From a bacterium (GTDB taxonomy: Bacteria; Omnitrophota; Gorgyraeia; Zapsychrales; Zapsychraceae): a stretch of DNA of 64,000 nt. Location: contig JAUIER010000005.1 of assembly GCA_030429765.1 (NCBI GenBank), forward strand, positions 67,175 through 131,174, in the 5' to 3' direction. How positions within the stretch are numbered: position 1 is the stretch's first letter; every line of letters begins with the position of its first letter. The notes under the pieces were generated by a model. The model was given only the letters and a program-made list of their open reading frames with translations, made no database searches and was not told the DNA's origin. Made by a program: the position numbers and the translations under genes. Of the stretch, positions 35,386 through 44,871 are shown piece by piece.

Positions 35386-36222
35386 TTAACCAACTACGGC
35401 ACCGGACGACAGTCCTTTGATGATATGTTTCTGCATCGCCAGATACAGCAAAATAATCGGCACCGCTGATATCGTCAGGGCCGCCATTAATAAAGAGTAG
35501 TCCACACTATGCTTTCCGGCAAAGGCCATCAGTCCCCGCTGCAGCGGCATAAGTTTATCGTCGCTCAACAGCAGCTGAGCCAGGATATATTCGTTCCAGA
35601 CGTTCAACGAATTAAAGATGACGATAACCGCAACGGCTGGCCGGGCCAGCGGCAATGCCACATTCCACCAGATCTGCCATTTCGAACAGCCATCAATTCT
35701 CGCTGCATCCTCGAGGTCAGACGGCATCTTGTCAAAAAAAGTCTTTAATAGAATGATACTCAATGACAGACCGACATTGATCATACAAAGTATATACCCT
35801 ATTCGCGTGTTTGCCATCCCCAGCTTGTTCATCAGGACAAACAACGGAACAAAACTCCCCGGCAACGGGATCATCATCGCGATAACGAACATATAGTAGA
35901 AGGCATCACGTCCCCAGAATTTCAGCCGCGAAAAGGCAAAGGCCGCCAGCGATGACACCAGCACAATCCCGACAACAACACTGACGGTATAAAGAATACT
36001 GTTGAAGAAATACACACCAAACCCGCCCTTGGTCCAGGCGTCGGCATAATTTCCAAAATTGATCACGCTCGGGATCAGACCCTTATCCGTGAAGACCGTC
36101 TGATTATCCATCAAAGAACAGCGAAACATCCAGAACAACGGAAACAGACAAGTTAAGGCCACCGAAAGCAGAAATGCGTGAAGGCCTAGGTATTTGAGAT
36201 TCCGTTTAGTGGGTTCATTCAT
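35386..36222 (-). CDS. Sugar ABC transporter permease (MalG type)
   Basis: 278 residues with six membrane helices. The EAA loop that contacts the ATPase is LEDAARIDGCSKWQIWWNVALP. It pairs with the permease encoded 24 bp upstream and the binding protein beyond. Sequence style matches the carbohydrate uptake-1 family (malto-oligosaccharide or cellobiose-type systems). No ATPase gene is in the cluster, so a shared MsmK-like ATPase elsewhere is likely. Confidence 0.93.
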   Translation of the reverse strand: MNEPTKRNLKYLGLHAFLLSVALTCLFPLFWMFRCSLMDNQTVFTDKGLIPSVINFGNYADAWTKGGFGVYFFNSILYTVSVVVGIVLVSSLAAFAFSRLKFWGRDAFYYMFVIAMMIPLPGSFVPLFVLMNKLGMANTRIGYILCMINVGLSLSIILLKTFFDKMPSDLEDAARIDGCSKWQIWWNVALPLARPAVAVIVIFNSLNVWNEYILAQLLLSDDKLMPLQRGLMAFAGKHSVDYSLLMAALTISAVPIILLYLAMQKHIIKGLSSGAVVG

Positions 36223-36246
36223 TTATTGATTACTCCTTATATAACA

Positions 36247-37167
36247 CTATGCCTGTTTCATTTTATTCGAGAACAACTTCATGATCGTGGATACCGCTAT
36301 CAGGATAATCGCGAAGTTAACCCCCATCGCACACGCGTATCCAAACTGTTTGGTCCCCTGCATGGCCGCGAGAATCCGCGTCACCGGCACCTCTGTATGG
36401 AAAACCAACCCCTGTCCGACCATCGATAGGACAAGGATGAAGGCCTGCATGGCCCCCAAGACCGTAAGGATGACCACCACCAGCATGACCGGTACCATCA
36501 TCGGCATCGTCACGTTCCAAAATTGCGACCAGCTGCTGGCCCCGTCGACTTTGGCCGCTTCGTATAATTGTTTGTCGATCGTCTGCAGACCGGCCAGCAA
36601 CATGATGAATCCCCAGCCAAACCCCTGCCAGCAATGCACAATCGCGATCATGGTTAAAGCCGTTTTAGGATCTGATAACCAGTTGTTCGCCAGGTGGCTT
36701 AATCCAATCTGACTCAAAAAGTGATTGAGCAGTCCGATATGCTGTCCGTCCTGCTGACCGGCATAAAGAATCCACCGCCAGATCAGACCGACAACAACCT
36801 GCGATAAGACCGGCGGAATAAAGAACACCACGCGGTAGAATTTCTTAAACCGGATCTCCCGGTCACAGGCCAATGCCAGCATAAACGCCAGCACGTTTTG
36901 AAATGTCAACGCCCACAGCGTGATGTACGTGGCGTTCCAAATCGACTTCCACCAGATCTTGTCGACCATCAATTCCTGAAAATTGCGGAAACCGACAAAG
37001 ATCTTCGGACCAATCCCCTTCCACTCATGCAGCGATAGATTGAGGATGTCGTAAAACGGGTAGATATAGAATATAGAGAAAATGACGACGGCGGGGATGA
37101 TGAACAGATAGTTCTCCGCCATGCTTTTCATATCTTTTTTAGGCTTGGGGGTTGTGGCAGTGGTCAT
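36247..37167 (-). CDS. Sugar ABC transporter permease (MalF type)
   Basis: 306 residues with six predicted helices after a short cytoplasmic start. The EAA loop reads YEAAKVDGASSWSQFWNVTMP. It begins two bases after the binding-protein stop codon and is followed by the MalG-type permease, so the three form one transcription unit with the hydrolase gene. Confidence 0.94.
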   Translation of the reverse strand: MTTATTPKPKKDMKSMAENYLFIIPAVVIFSIFYIYPFYDILNLSLHEWKGIGPKIFVGFRNFQELMVDKIWWKSIWNATYITLWALTFQNVLAFMLALACDREIRFKKFYRVVFFIPPVLSQVVVGLIWRWILYAGQQDGQHIGLLNHFLSQIGLSHLANNWLSDPKTALTMIAIVHCWQGFGWGFIMLLAGLQTIDKQLYEAAKVDGASSWSQFWNVTMPMMVPVMLVVVILTVLGAMQAFILVLSMVGQGLVFHTEVPVTRILAAMQGTKQFGYACAMGVNFAIILIAVSTIMKLFSNKMKQA

Positions 37168-37169
37168 AA

Positions 37170-38480
37170 TTATTGTCTTCGCTTGGCTTTTTCGGTTTCA
37201 CGTTCCTTGACCGCCTGAACCTCACTGGCAACCTGTTTAGGAGTCTTCTCGCCGATGATAATCGACTGGATCCCCTTGTCAAAGGCCTCCGTTACCGCCG
37301 GAAGCTCATTATACTTCCAGATCGTCGGATGGGTGGTATTGTCCATCACACTGGCAAAATCAGCCAGGACTTCCGGAATAGACTCCAACGCCTTGCGGTT
37401 TGCCGGCAAATTACGTGTTTCTTTGGCCAGCAGCGCCTGTTGCTTCTCAGCCGATAACCACTTCAAAAAGGCAATGGCCTTGTCTTTGCGCGTCGAGGTT
37501 TCTTTCACAACAAACGATGATCCGGCCCCGCCCCAAATCTTCATTGGACGTTTGGGGTTGATCGTCGGCGGGAGCATCGCGCTGTACTCTAGACTGGGAT
37601 TCATGTCATGATAAACATTCACACACCACGAACCGTTGTAGGCAAATGCCGCGCGTTCCAACGCGAAATCTTGTTCGGCCTCTTTGTTGGGCTTGGTCAC
37701 GATCCCTTCCATAAAGGCGCCGGCCTCACTTAAGGTCTTAAAAACATTTAGAACCTTAATCCAATCGGGATCGGTGTACTTGACATCACCTTTGTACGTG
37801 GCCATCACCTTTTCTTCACCCATAATGTTGAAGGCATAATTGGAGGCAAACGCATCGGCCATCCAGATCTCTCCCCAACCGGAAACCAATCCGGAAACCC
37901 CTACCCTTTTAAGGGCCTTGATGGAGGCCAGAAATTCACTGAAATTTGTCGGGGCCTTTTTGATCCCGGCCTTGGCCAGCAGCTTTTTGTTGTAAAGCAT
38001 TTGGATATTCGTTACGTCAATCGGAACCCCATAAATCCCCGGTTCGATCCCGTAGATATTATCCGGTTTAAAACGGTTCACATCCAGCGCCTTGGGAAAC
38101 ATGCTTTTTTCCCATGCCCCTCCGTCCTTGGCGAATTCTTCGGTCAAATTGGCTACGAATCCGTAGCGGATAAAGTCGGCAAAGATTTCTTTTTTATCGA
38201 GGATTCCAAAAATGTCGGGAAGGGTGTTGGCTTGAGATGAAGCGGTGATTCGTTGAGAATATGAATCGGATGGAGCGAAAAGTTCAATTTTGATTTTGAC
38301 GCCGGTTTCTTGTTCGTACTGCTGGGCCAGCTGCTGCAGAACCGCGTCCCGATCGGTCATCCAGTGCCACATGGTCACTTGATTGGGATCTTCTTTACTG
38401 CCTCCGCAACCGGTGCAAGCAACTATCACACCAGAACAAATTAAAACCAGGACAACTGCGACAAAAGAAAACTTTTTCAT
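37170..38480 (-). CDS. Sugar-binding lipoprotein of ABC transporter
   Basis: 436 residues. The signal peptide ends in cysteines (GVIVACTGCGG), so it is probably a lipoprotein. The body is a family 1 solute-binding protein: TMWHWMTDRDAVLQQLAQQY, YEQETGVKIKIELF, YNGSWCVNVYHDMNPSLEYS and a C-terminal helical lobe with AIAFLKWLSAEKQQALLAKE. Aromatic residues in the cleft fit oligosaccharide binding. It has its own consensus promoter (38517-38545) and leads the permease-hydrolase unit. Confidence 0.93.
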   Translation of the reverse strand: MKKFSFVAVVLVLICSGVIVACTGCGGSKEDPNQVTMWHWMTDRDAVLQQLAQQYEQETGVKIKIELFAPSDSYSQRITASSQANTLPDIFGILDKKEIFADFIRYGFVANLTEEFAKDGGAWEKSMFPKALDVNRFKPDNIYGIEPGIYGVPIDVTNIQMLYNKKLLAKAGIKKAPTNFSEFLASIKALKRVGVSGLVSGWGEIWMADAFASNYAFNIMGEEKVMATYKGDVKYTDPDWIKVLNVFKTLSEAGAFMEGIVTKPNKEAEQDFALERAAFAYNGSWCVNVYHDMNPSLEYSAMLPPTINPKRPMKIWGGAGSSFVVKETSTRKDKAIAFLKWLSAEKQQALLAKETRNLPANRKALESIPEVLADFASVMDNTTHPTIWKYNELPAVTEAFDKGIQSIIIGEKTPKQVASEVQAVKERETEKAKRRQ

Positions 38481-38516
38481 ATAAGCTCCAATGGTATTGA
38501 TATTGTTAAGTTTAGG

Positions 38517-38545
38517 AGTATATCATGGCGTAAAAAAAATGTCAA
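38517..38545 (-). promoter_or_regulatory. Consensus promoter of the sugar transporter operon
   Basis: Perfect TTGACA, a 17-base spacer and TATACT between the phosphorylase stop and the binding-protein start, about 37 bases before the ATG. It allows the transporter genes to be expressed apart from the phosphorylase. Confidence 0.85.
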
Positions 38546-38555
38546 AAGGGTATAT

Positions 38556-41264
38556 TTATTTGCGCGCGACGAGTTTGACCGTGATTTCGACATCGCCATC
38601 ACAACTCTCAATCATTGAGCGCGGGACCGTGACAGACGGCTCAATGGCGTCATTGAGATCCAGAACTTGTCCGTTAACCCCCACCGATCCGATGCCATAG
38701 GCCGGAAAATCGAGTTGCTGCGGGTTCTCGTAATTCACATGAATCCGCTTGGAAGCAAAATGACAGCTCACGCCGGACGTACCGGCGTCAGAGAACTGCT
38801 CCTTCACCAGTTTGGGATGCAGCGATAAATCCCCGCGATGTCCCACCACTCCAAAGACCTGGGTCAATTGCGTCAGGACCAGCCAGCTGGCCGATCCGGT
38901 CAGATAGTGATACATCCCCAGACCGGTTGAATCAAAATATTCCGGCACCCCCGGGAAAATCCGGCTTTGATCGGTATCGACACTCATGTCGTAAATCGAT
39001 TTGAGGACTTCATACCCCGCATGCACGGCATTGCGCTTATACAAGGCAAACGCATACATGACGATCATATGACTGAAAAAGGCGCCGTTCTCCTTGGTGC
39101 CAAAAGCAAATCCAAACGCCCGTCCCAATTCCAGGTAATGATCTTTCTTGAAATCTGAATTCAAACGGAATCCGCCAAGCTTGGGATCCTTGAGATAGGT
39201 CCGCACCGATTCGATGACATCTTCAATGTCTTTGTCATCGGCCAATCCGCTCATGAGCGGAAAGACCTGACCGGTCAAGGTCATGCGGACCACATCATCG
39301 CACTCGCCTTCGACCCGCTGCCCGACATTATCGTAGTACCCGTTGAACCACGTATGTGGACCGACTGTCACCTTTTCCTGACGTCGGATGTGCTCAAATA
39401 ACCACTCACCCTTTTTACGCAAATCCCGGGCCAGGTCACGAATCTCTACACGGACCTTTTCACCCGACGAGTTGGGTTCGACCGCGTTACAATACTGCTC
39501 AAACAGCAAAGCCGTCTTGGCCTTGATATCGTTGTAATCAATCGGCGATCCGAGTGTATCCAGCAATATCTGCACTTCACGTGACAGTTCAAGCTCAGAC
39601 AGATCTAGTTCATCCGCCAGGTCTTCAACCGTCTGCGCCAACAGCACCAGATTTCCGGCGTAAAAACTGGCGAAGGTCACACTCTCACCGCGACGATAGG
39701 CCATATCCAGCCCGTCATTCCAGTCGGCATGTTCCAGACGAATAATATTGTGTTCGCCGACATTGAAAAATTGCACCAGGTGCTGGATCAGCAGATGTTC
39801 AATAACCGTCCCGCGCACCTCTTCACCTGATTCATCCCGATGCGTGTTTCCTTCCTTGTCCGTCCACAGGTCATCTTTTTTACGCGTTCGGGAAAGCAAT
39901 CGATCCTTGAAATAAGGCACCTCTTTCAGCAATATTCCATAGTCGCCGGTTTGATGCACATACAGCATGACCGTCTGCAACGGCCATACCCCGTGGTCCA
40001 TCCATACCCGCGAAATCGCATTGCGGTCGGCGACAAATTCGCCCGGCCCCGACCCGATAATCGTCGCGTTCGATCCGTCCATCCGGACTCCCGCAAAATT
40101 ATCGACGAGCATACTCTTGATTTGCTCGGGTTCGATCAATATCAATGAAAGCAGATCCTGCCAGATATCACGCCAGCCTTTACCACCTTTGCCGTAGTCG
40201 TGGTCCGGCAGAAACGAACACCCGAAGATACGTCGTAACACCGGCTGCAGCACCACCCACCGCATCCAGGCGTTGAAATTCTCATCCCCCGAACGAAACA
40301 CAATCGACTCGGTCTTGTCGGCCCAATACTTTATGTTGGCGGCCAGCGCAGCCTCTACGTTTTGGGTTGAGCTGTAACGCTCAAAAACCTCAGCCACCTT
40401 ATTTGTGTGACTGACCATCCCTGTCATCACGATGTAATCACGGGATGCGCCAGGCTTTAATGTCACCGTCTTAAACCGCAATGCCCCGGCCACTTCCTTG
40501 CCATTAAGCTCTTCTTCACTCAGCGTCACGGGCGCATGATTCTTAACAACCGCCTCCGGCCGGAACAGATCGCCGGCGGCGCCGCAAAAGCTTTCGATCG
40601 TCGGGAACGTCCCTTGAATCGCCGTTCCATCGCCCTCACATCCCGCGACAAAGTAGACGTCCATATTCGCCAGATGCCCTTCTTCGTTGAACCGCATGGT
40701 GGGCGTTACGATGACGCCCTGTTGGGTTTGCCGGGTTCGATGCAGCAGACTGGTGACATGTTCATGGTCATGCTTGTTGGACAAGGCCCGTGCGAATAAC
40801 GGCACAGCCGCCGTCGGCGTGACAGTTAGATCCTGATCCGAAACATTTGTCACCCTGAAGCGGATCAACTCGACATTGTCGCCGTTGGATGGCACAAAGG
40901 TTAAAACGCTCGTCGACAAACCGTGCTTGGCATGCGTCCGGGTCACGTCGAACCAGAGCTGCCCGGCCTCAATCGCCGTCGTGATGTGATCGTCATGCGG
41001 ATCACCGACCGAAAAAACACCACTCGGTGTGTGCAGATAAAAACTGCGAAGCGGATTACGCAAATCCTGCGTTGATACCGGCTTGGTTAAGTACCGGTCT
41101 TTGTCGATCTTGATATCGCCGCTCAGGTAGGGTGTTACAGCGGACTTGATGTTGCGCGCGGTCGGACCGCATAAAGGAAAATAAGTTGTACGGGATTCAG
41201 CACCGTTTTCACAGATAAAATCCCCTTGATCATTCAGGTATTTATAAAGGGATGGATGCGTCAT
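38556..41264 (-). CDS. GH94-type oligosaccharide phosphorylase
   Basis: 902 residues. Family 94 enzymes cut a beta-linked glucose oligomer with phosphate to give glucose 1-phosphate, saving energy. The beta-sandwich domain starts near YFPLCGPTARNIKS and TPYLSGDIKIDKD; the helical barrel contains RDIWQDLLSL and ADWNDGLDMAYRRGE, where Asp517 matches the general acid of the family (W-N-D), followed by GPHTWFNGYYDNVGQ and SGSASWL-like TGSASWLVLTQ. No signal peptide, so it acts inside the cell on imported oligosaccharides. Substrate (cellobiose, beta-1,2- or beta-1,3-glucan oligomers) cannot be read from the sequence. Confidence 0.85.
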   Translation of the reverse strand: MTHPSLYKYLNDQGDFICENGAESRTTYFPLCGPTARNIKSAVTPYLSGDIKIDKDRYLTKPVSTQDLRNPLRSFYLHTPSGVFSVGDPHDDHITTAIEAGQLWFDVTRTHAKHGLSTSVLTFVPSNGDNVELIRFRVTNVSDQDLTVTPTAAVPLFARALSNKHDHEHVTSLLHRTRQTQQGVIVTPTMRFNEEGHLANMDVYFVAGCEGDGTAIQGTFPTIESFCGAAGDLFRPEAVVKNHAPVTLSEEELNGKEVAGALRFKTVTLKPGASRDYIVMTGMVSHTNKVAEVFERYSSTQNVEAALAANIKYWADKTESIVFRSGDENFNAWMRWVVLQPVLRRIFGCSFLPDHDYGKGGKGWRDIWQDLLSLILIEPEQIKSMLVDNFAGVRMDGSNATIIGSGPGEFVADRNAISRVWMDHGVWPLQTVMLYVHQTGDYGILLKEVPYFKDRLLSRTRKKDDLWTDKEGNTHRDESGEEVRGTVIEHLLIQHLVQFFNVGEHNIIRLEHADWNDGLDMAYRRGESVTFASFYAGNLVLLAQTVEDLADELDLSELELSREVQILLDTLGSPIDYNDIKAKTALLFEQYCNAVEPNSSGEKVRVEIRDLARDLRKKGEWLFEHIRRQEKVTVGPHTWFNGYYDNVGQRVEGECDDVVRMTLTGQVFPLMSGLADDKDIEDVIESVRTYLKDPKLGGFRLNSDFKKDHYLELGRAFGFAFGTKENGAFFSHMIVMYAFALYKRNAVHAGYEVLKSIYDMSVDTDQSRIFPGVPEYFDSTGLGMYHYLTGSASWLVLTQLTQVFGVVGHRGDLSLHPKLVKEQFSDAGTSGVSCHFASKRIHVNYENPQQLDFPAYGIGSVGVNGQVLDLNDAIEPSVTVPRSMIESCDGDVEITVKLVARK

Positions 41265-41295
41265 AACTATTAAGATTAAGTGATTAGTCCAATAA

Positions 41296-41336
41296 AAACT
41301 CGGAGGAGTTTAGCACGACACAGTTGAATCGGTCAA
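41296..41336 (-). promoter_or_regulatory. Promoter with overlapping palindrome, phosphorylase gene
   Basis: On the minus strand TTGACC (41336-41331), an 18-base spacer and TAAACT (41312-41307). A perfect inverted repeat AAACTC-GGAG-GAGTTT (41296-41311) covers the -10 box, as expected of a repressor site. The ATG lies about 45 bases on. Confidence 0.6.
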
Positions 41337-41369
41337 GGTTAAATAATGAGGCTTCAGCCGAGGGAGAGA

Positions 41370-41723
41370 TTAGAGGCTGAATTTGTAGAGGCGTGAGACA
41401 GGCATGAGCTGGACTTTGTGGAATTTGACCCCCACGTCCCAGAAATTCTCCGATGATTTGCGGATCCAGACCACCTCTCCACGCATATCCATGGGGGATT
41501 GGTTGTCCGGCAATTTGACCTCCAGCGATATTTTGTCGTGGAGGAACAGACGGGTACGGGTGGCAAGCTGCGCCCCAAAGGCCGAGGCGTTCCGGAGATA
41601 CAAATTTTCTCCAAAATCATCCCGCTCGTCCTTGAACTTGGCCGGGAATTTGGCGGCGAAACGTTTGAATAGCCGACGGTCGTCACTTCTGATTTCAGTA
41701 TCCATTACTTCCATGTGGACCAC
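41370..41723 (-). CDS. PilZ-domain protein
   Basis: 117 residues, nearly all one PilZ domain. The cyclic-di-GMP-type motif RRLFKRFAAKFPAKF (arginine-rich start) and the second box NASAFGAQL, then beta strands with ISLEVKLP and MRGEVVWIRKSS. PilZ domains bind cyclic di-GMP and steer motility or exopolysaccharide. The second box replaces the usual D-x-S-x-x-G by N-A-S-A-F-G, so binding may be weaker. It follows the other PilZ gene by 10 bp. An earlier ATG two codons in is possible. Confidence 0.85.
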   Translation of the reverse strand: MVHMEVMDTEIRSDDRRLFKRFAAKFPAKFKDERDDFGENLYLRNASAFGAQLATRTRLFLHDKISLEVKLPDNQSPMDMRGEVVWIRKSSENFWDVGVKFHKVQLMPVSRLYKFSL

Positions 41724-41733
41724 CTACCGTAAC

Positions 41734-42057
41734 TTAAGAAAAATACTTTTTGAGGCGCATCTTCGAGCCGTGTAATACGTCTTCGAAGGTCACCCCGATG
41801 CGATAATTTGACGAACCCTTGATGGCCTGTGACCAGGTCACCTTACCGATGACGAAAACAGGATTGTCATCTTCATAAAGGTCCAGTTCGATAGGAATTT
41901 TTTGGTTGAGGGGAATTCGGTGTGACGAAACAAATCCGAGACCACCCTTACTGATATCCACCACGTTTGTCGACTCAAAAACACTGCCTTTCTTCCCATC
42001 CAACGGAACCGCACAACTCAATCTTTTGCTTTTTCGCTTGTTTTCGTCTTTGTTCAT
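41734..42057 (-). CDS. PilZ-domain protein
   Basis: 107 residues with a complete PilZ fold: the RKSKRLSCAVP arginine motif and DISKGGLGF box, both canonical for cyclic-di-GMP binding, followed by IPIELDLYEDDNPVFVIGKV and WSQAIKGSSNYRIGVTF. It sits upstream of the second PilZ gene and downstream of a likely promoter. It lies between the sugar locus and the end of the long surface-glycan operon, which suggests but does not prove control of surface polysaccharide or pili. Confidence 0.92.
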   Translation of the reverse strand: MNKDENKRKSKRLSCAVPLDGKKGSVFESTNVVDISKGGLGFVSSHRIPLNQKIPIELDLYEDDNPVFVIGKVTWSQAIKGSSNYRIGVTFEDVLHGSKMRLKKYFS

Positions 42058-42092
42058 TTGACTTTTTTATGTAAAGGTTTGCCTTGATTCTT

Positions 42093-42120
42093 AGTGTATC
42101 AAGGTTACCAGTTTTTTCAA
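42093..42120 (-). promoter_or_regulatory. Promoter of the PilZ pair within an inverted repeat
   Basis: TTGAAA, a 16-base spacer and TACACT on the minus strand. CCTTGAT and ATCAAGG (42082-42104) form a seven-base inverted repeat around the -10 box. The 204-bp gap also holds the site at 42162-42175. Confidence 0.55.
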
Positions 42121-42161
42121 CAATTATCTGGATTATTTTCGACGAAAATTCGCGATATCCA

Positions 42162-42175
42162 AGAAAACGCTTTCT
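42162..42175. promoter_or_regulatory. Possible LacI-family operator
   Basis: AGAAAACGCTTTCT is an almost perfect palindrome (one mismatch) with a central CG, close to LacI/GalR and cre-like sites. It lies upstream of the PilZ promoter. Confidence 0.4.
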
Positions 42176-42261
42176 CAATATTTGCTTCTAGTTTAAATAT
42201 ATCTGACGGATTTATGATTTGCAATAGAGGGTCGGCATTTTATTGAAAAAATAATATCAAA

Positions 42262-43464
42262 TCACAAAAAAATCGAGTCGTAAACTTGTTGCGGCGAAAC
42301 AAGTTTTAAGCATCGATTATCACGGCAGGCGGAGTTCCGATGATTGTAAACCGACAGGCACGGAGAGCACGCTAATTGGACATAAAAGACATGGCTGTTT
42401 GGACTCAACGAGGCAAAAATACGGGGCGTTTCCGGTCCGAATAAAACATATTGGGCGACAGGCGTTAAGGCCGCCAAATGGGCCGTACCCGAGTCATTGG
42501 TCACCAGTGCCCTGGCCTGTGAAAACAGGGCCATAATGTCCCGCATTCCGGTCTTTCCGATGAGATCCAGACATCGGTCAGGGTCAGATATAGCCTCGCG
42601 GATCTGCTCGGCTTTTCGGCCTCGATCCATCACGCCGATCAGCAACACCTGATGGTCCGGATCTTTGAGAATCTTTTGGACCAGCTCAACAAAATTCTCC
42701 ACAGGCCACTCCCGCAACGGGATACGTCCCTCCCCCGGCCCGATCAAATACAGCTTCTTGGTAAAGTCCACCCCCAGCTTGGACAGACGGTTCTGCATCG
42801 TCTCCAGCTGCTTGGCCGAGGGTTCATAGACCGGAAGCTTGATGGCATCCTTCGGGATATGCTGGTCTGATTCCGGACTGGACTTTTCATCCAGCCGGAT
42901 ATACTCTCCCATCGAGTAATACATCTCGCTGATATGCAAATATGAATTGTACGCAACACGATGAGTAAACAGGTTGCCGCGATAAACACCTTCAATCTTA
43001 TAGCGATGAAATCCAATACGTCGCTTCGCGCCGCTCAAATAACTTAGTATCGCCGTAAACCTGGAAAAGAATTCTAGATCAATCACTACATCAAATTTCT
43101 CCTTACGCATGCGTCCAATGATCCGAAAAACATCGATGATGAATTGGAACAGCGACCGGTCCCGGATGGTCCACAAATGCCGCGAACTCACACCATCGAG
43201 CACGTCAAACAAATCCTCATTGCTTTTGAAGGTCAGGAAATAAATCTTGGCGCCGGGATACTCGGATTTGATCCGCGTAATCAGCGGATGCGACAGGACA
43301 ATCGCCCCCATCTCCGACGGTTTGATCAACAAGATCTTACGCGGTTTTTTACGCGACGTTTTACGTGGTGACAGACTGCACACGAGCGAGTTAACCATCG
43401 TCAAAACAAAACACAATGGGATCCCGATCCAATAGTCGATTTGTTTCATGAACTGAAAATTCAT
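42262..43464 (-). CDS. Family 9 glycosyltransferase (heptosyltransferase-like)
   Basis: 400 residues from ATG 43464, with AAGGA six bases upstream; an in-frame TTG at 43470 is less likely. GT9 enzymes add heptose or other sugars to LPS core-type acceptors. Motifs: LLIKPSEMGAIVLSHPLI at the N-terminal Rossmann fold, IGPGEGRIPLREWP, VTNDSGTAHLAAL and LFGPETPRIFASLSP in the donor-binding half, and a Cys-rich end (CSPCLSVYNHR, CRDNRCL). It is the last gene of the long operon, tying it to glycan assembly. Confidence 0.9.
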   Translation of the reverse strand: MNFQFMKQIDYWIGIPLCFVLTMVNSLVCSLSPRKTSRKKPRKILLIKPSEMGAIVLSHPLITRIKSEYPGAKIYFLTFKSNEDLFDVLDGVSSRHLWTIRDRSLFQFIIDVFRIIGRMRKEKFDVVIDLEFFSRFTAILSYLSGAKRRIGFHRYKIEGVYRGNLFTHRVAYNSYLHISEMYYSMGEYIRLDEKSSPESDQHIPKDAIKLPVYEPSAKQLETMQNRLSKLGVDFTKKLYLIGPGEGRIPLREWPVENFVELVQKILKDPDHQVLLIGVMDRGRKAEQIREAISDPDRCLDLIGKTGMRDIMALFSQARALVTNDSGTAHLAALTPVAQYVLFGPETPRIFASLSPNSHVFYVQLACSPCLSVYNHRNSACRDNRCLKLVSPQQVYDSIFL

Positions 43465-43481
43465 ACCCAATCCTTGCCACT

Positions 43482-44867
43482 CTAATACAATGAATCCAAA
43501 ACTTTATCCGCGATATTTTCCGCCAGCTGCCGATTGCCCGCCGGCGTCAGATGACCAAAATCACCGGCAAAGGTATCCACAAAATACTGACCATAAGATC
43601 CGTTTTGTACGGCCTGTTTAAAACTCCGCTCATTGTCCACAAAGGTCACACGGGCGTCGGCCCCCAACATGTCTTTGAGCGGCTTCAGACGGCGCATCGG
43701 ATACTGCACCGCGACGTGTTTGATGCCTCGACGGAGAATTTGCCGGCTGATCGCCCGATAATTCTCAGCTGTATCATTCATCTGGTAGTTGCGGCCCAAT
43801 CGTTCAGCTAGCTCGAATAAACGCTGTGACGCCTGATGATCGCCCTGAACCAGGGCAAAACTCGCCCGCAACTTGGCCAACAAATAATTATTCGGCAAAC
43901 GTTCCTCCGCTTCAGCCAGAATGTCTTTAAGCTTAGCATATTTTTGCTGCTGAAAGTACAACTGCGCCAGCAGTTCATACGCCTGTTCGGACTGCGGCAC
44001 ATTCGCCTTCAGAGCCTGAATGGTCTGCTCGGCCATGGGATAGTCCCGGACGTAGTAGTAGCGCTCGATCAGTTTGGTATACGGCTCCTCGATGGACGGA
44101 TCAAGCGCGATCGCCTTGTTAAACAGCTCGACGGATTCTTCGTGACGCGCGTAATATGCGGCAATACTCCCGAGCATCTCATAGATTTCGGGGTGGTCCG
44201 GCTGCGCCGTCCGCGCCTGGTTCAACAGATTCCCGGCCGCGGTGAAGTTCATGGCATCCATTTGCCGATGCGCCATTTCAATCAGCCGGTCAGGTTCGAC
44301 ATTGGACACCTCATAATTCCAAAAATCATAACCCGACGTATCATCTGTATCGTCCGACAATTTTTCGGATCCGTGCCGGCCAATATGCCGGATCAACTGA
44401 ACCACCTTTAACCGGCCGATCAGACGCATCGGCCATGCCGATTCGGATTCCCGGGCAGGGTTATACACATCGTGACGATCGTCATTGATGCCGATCATCG
44501 TGATCACCATATCCGGATGATATTTATCCAGATTCTCTTCCAGTCCGTCGAGAATCAGCTCGGACGTTGTTCCCATGACACCGGCGTTCACAACACTGAA
44601 GCGCATATCGGACCGCCGCTCGTTCAATACTTGTTCCAACACCGCCGGATAAGAATGCTGTACCGATCCGGCAAATGTCGTCGATTCGCCCAGACAGAGA
44701 ATACGGTACACGCCTTGTTCACGGGTCGCCGCACGGTTCTGCAGATTCTGCGTTAATGCGATCACACCGCCGAACATGCGCATGATGATCTCGATCACGA
44801 CCAGCGCGATGATACAACCGAATCCGGCTAGTAATATTCGCTGTCTCAAATTCGTCGCGGATCGCAT
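43482..44867 (-). CDS. Membrane-anchored SGNH-like hydrolase with TPR insertion
   Basis: 461 residues. An N-terminal membrane helix (ILLAGFGCIIALVVIEIIM) anchors an SGNH fold: block I LCLGESTT with Ser62 (GES instead of GDS), block II VVNAGVMG, block III MIGINDD, and block V AGDFGHLTPAGN with Asp436 and His439. Between blocks III and V lie about 200 residues of TPR repeats (HPEIYEMLGSIAAYYARHEE, NYLLAKLRASFALVQGDHQA). SGNH enzymes hydrolyse or transfer acyl groups. It is closest to the protein at 62377-63666. Likely a periplasmic acyl-transfer or esterase enzyme; the substrate is unknown. Confidence 0.85.
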   Translation of the reverse strand: MRSATNLRQRILLAGFGCIIALVVIEIIMRMFGGVIALTQNLQNRAATREQGVYRILCLGESTTFAGSVQHSYPAVLEQVLNERRSDMRFSVVNAGVMGTTSELILDGLEENLDKYHPDMVITMIGINDDRHDVYNPARESESAWPMRLIGRLKVVQLIRHIGRHGSEKLSDDTDDTSGYDFWNYEVSNVEPDRLIEMAHRQMDAMNFTAAGNLLNQARTAQPDHPEIYEMLGSIAAYYARHEESVELFNKAIALDPSIEEPYTKLIERYYYVRDYPMAEQTIQALKANVPQSEQAYELLAQLYFQQQKYAKLKDILAEAEERLPNNYLLAKLRASFALVQGDHQASQRLFELAERLGRNYQMNDTAENYRAISRQILRRGIKHVAVQYPMRRLKPLKDMLGADARVTFVDNERSFKQAVQNGSYGQYFVDTFAGDFGHLTPAGNRQLAENIADKVLDSLY

Positions 44868-44871
44868 CTGC

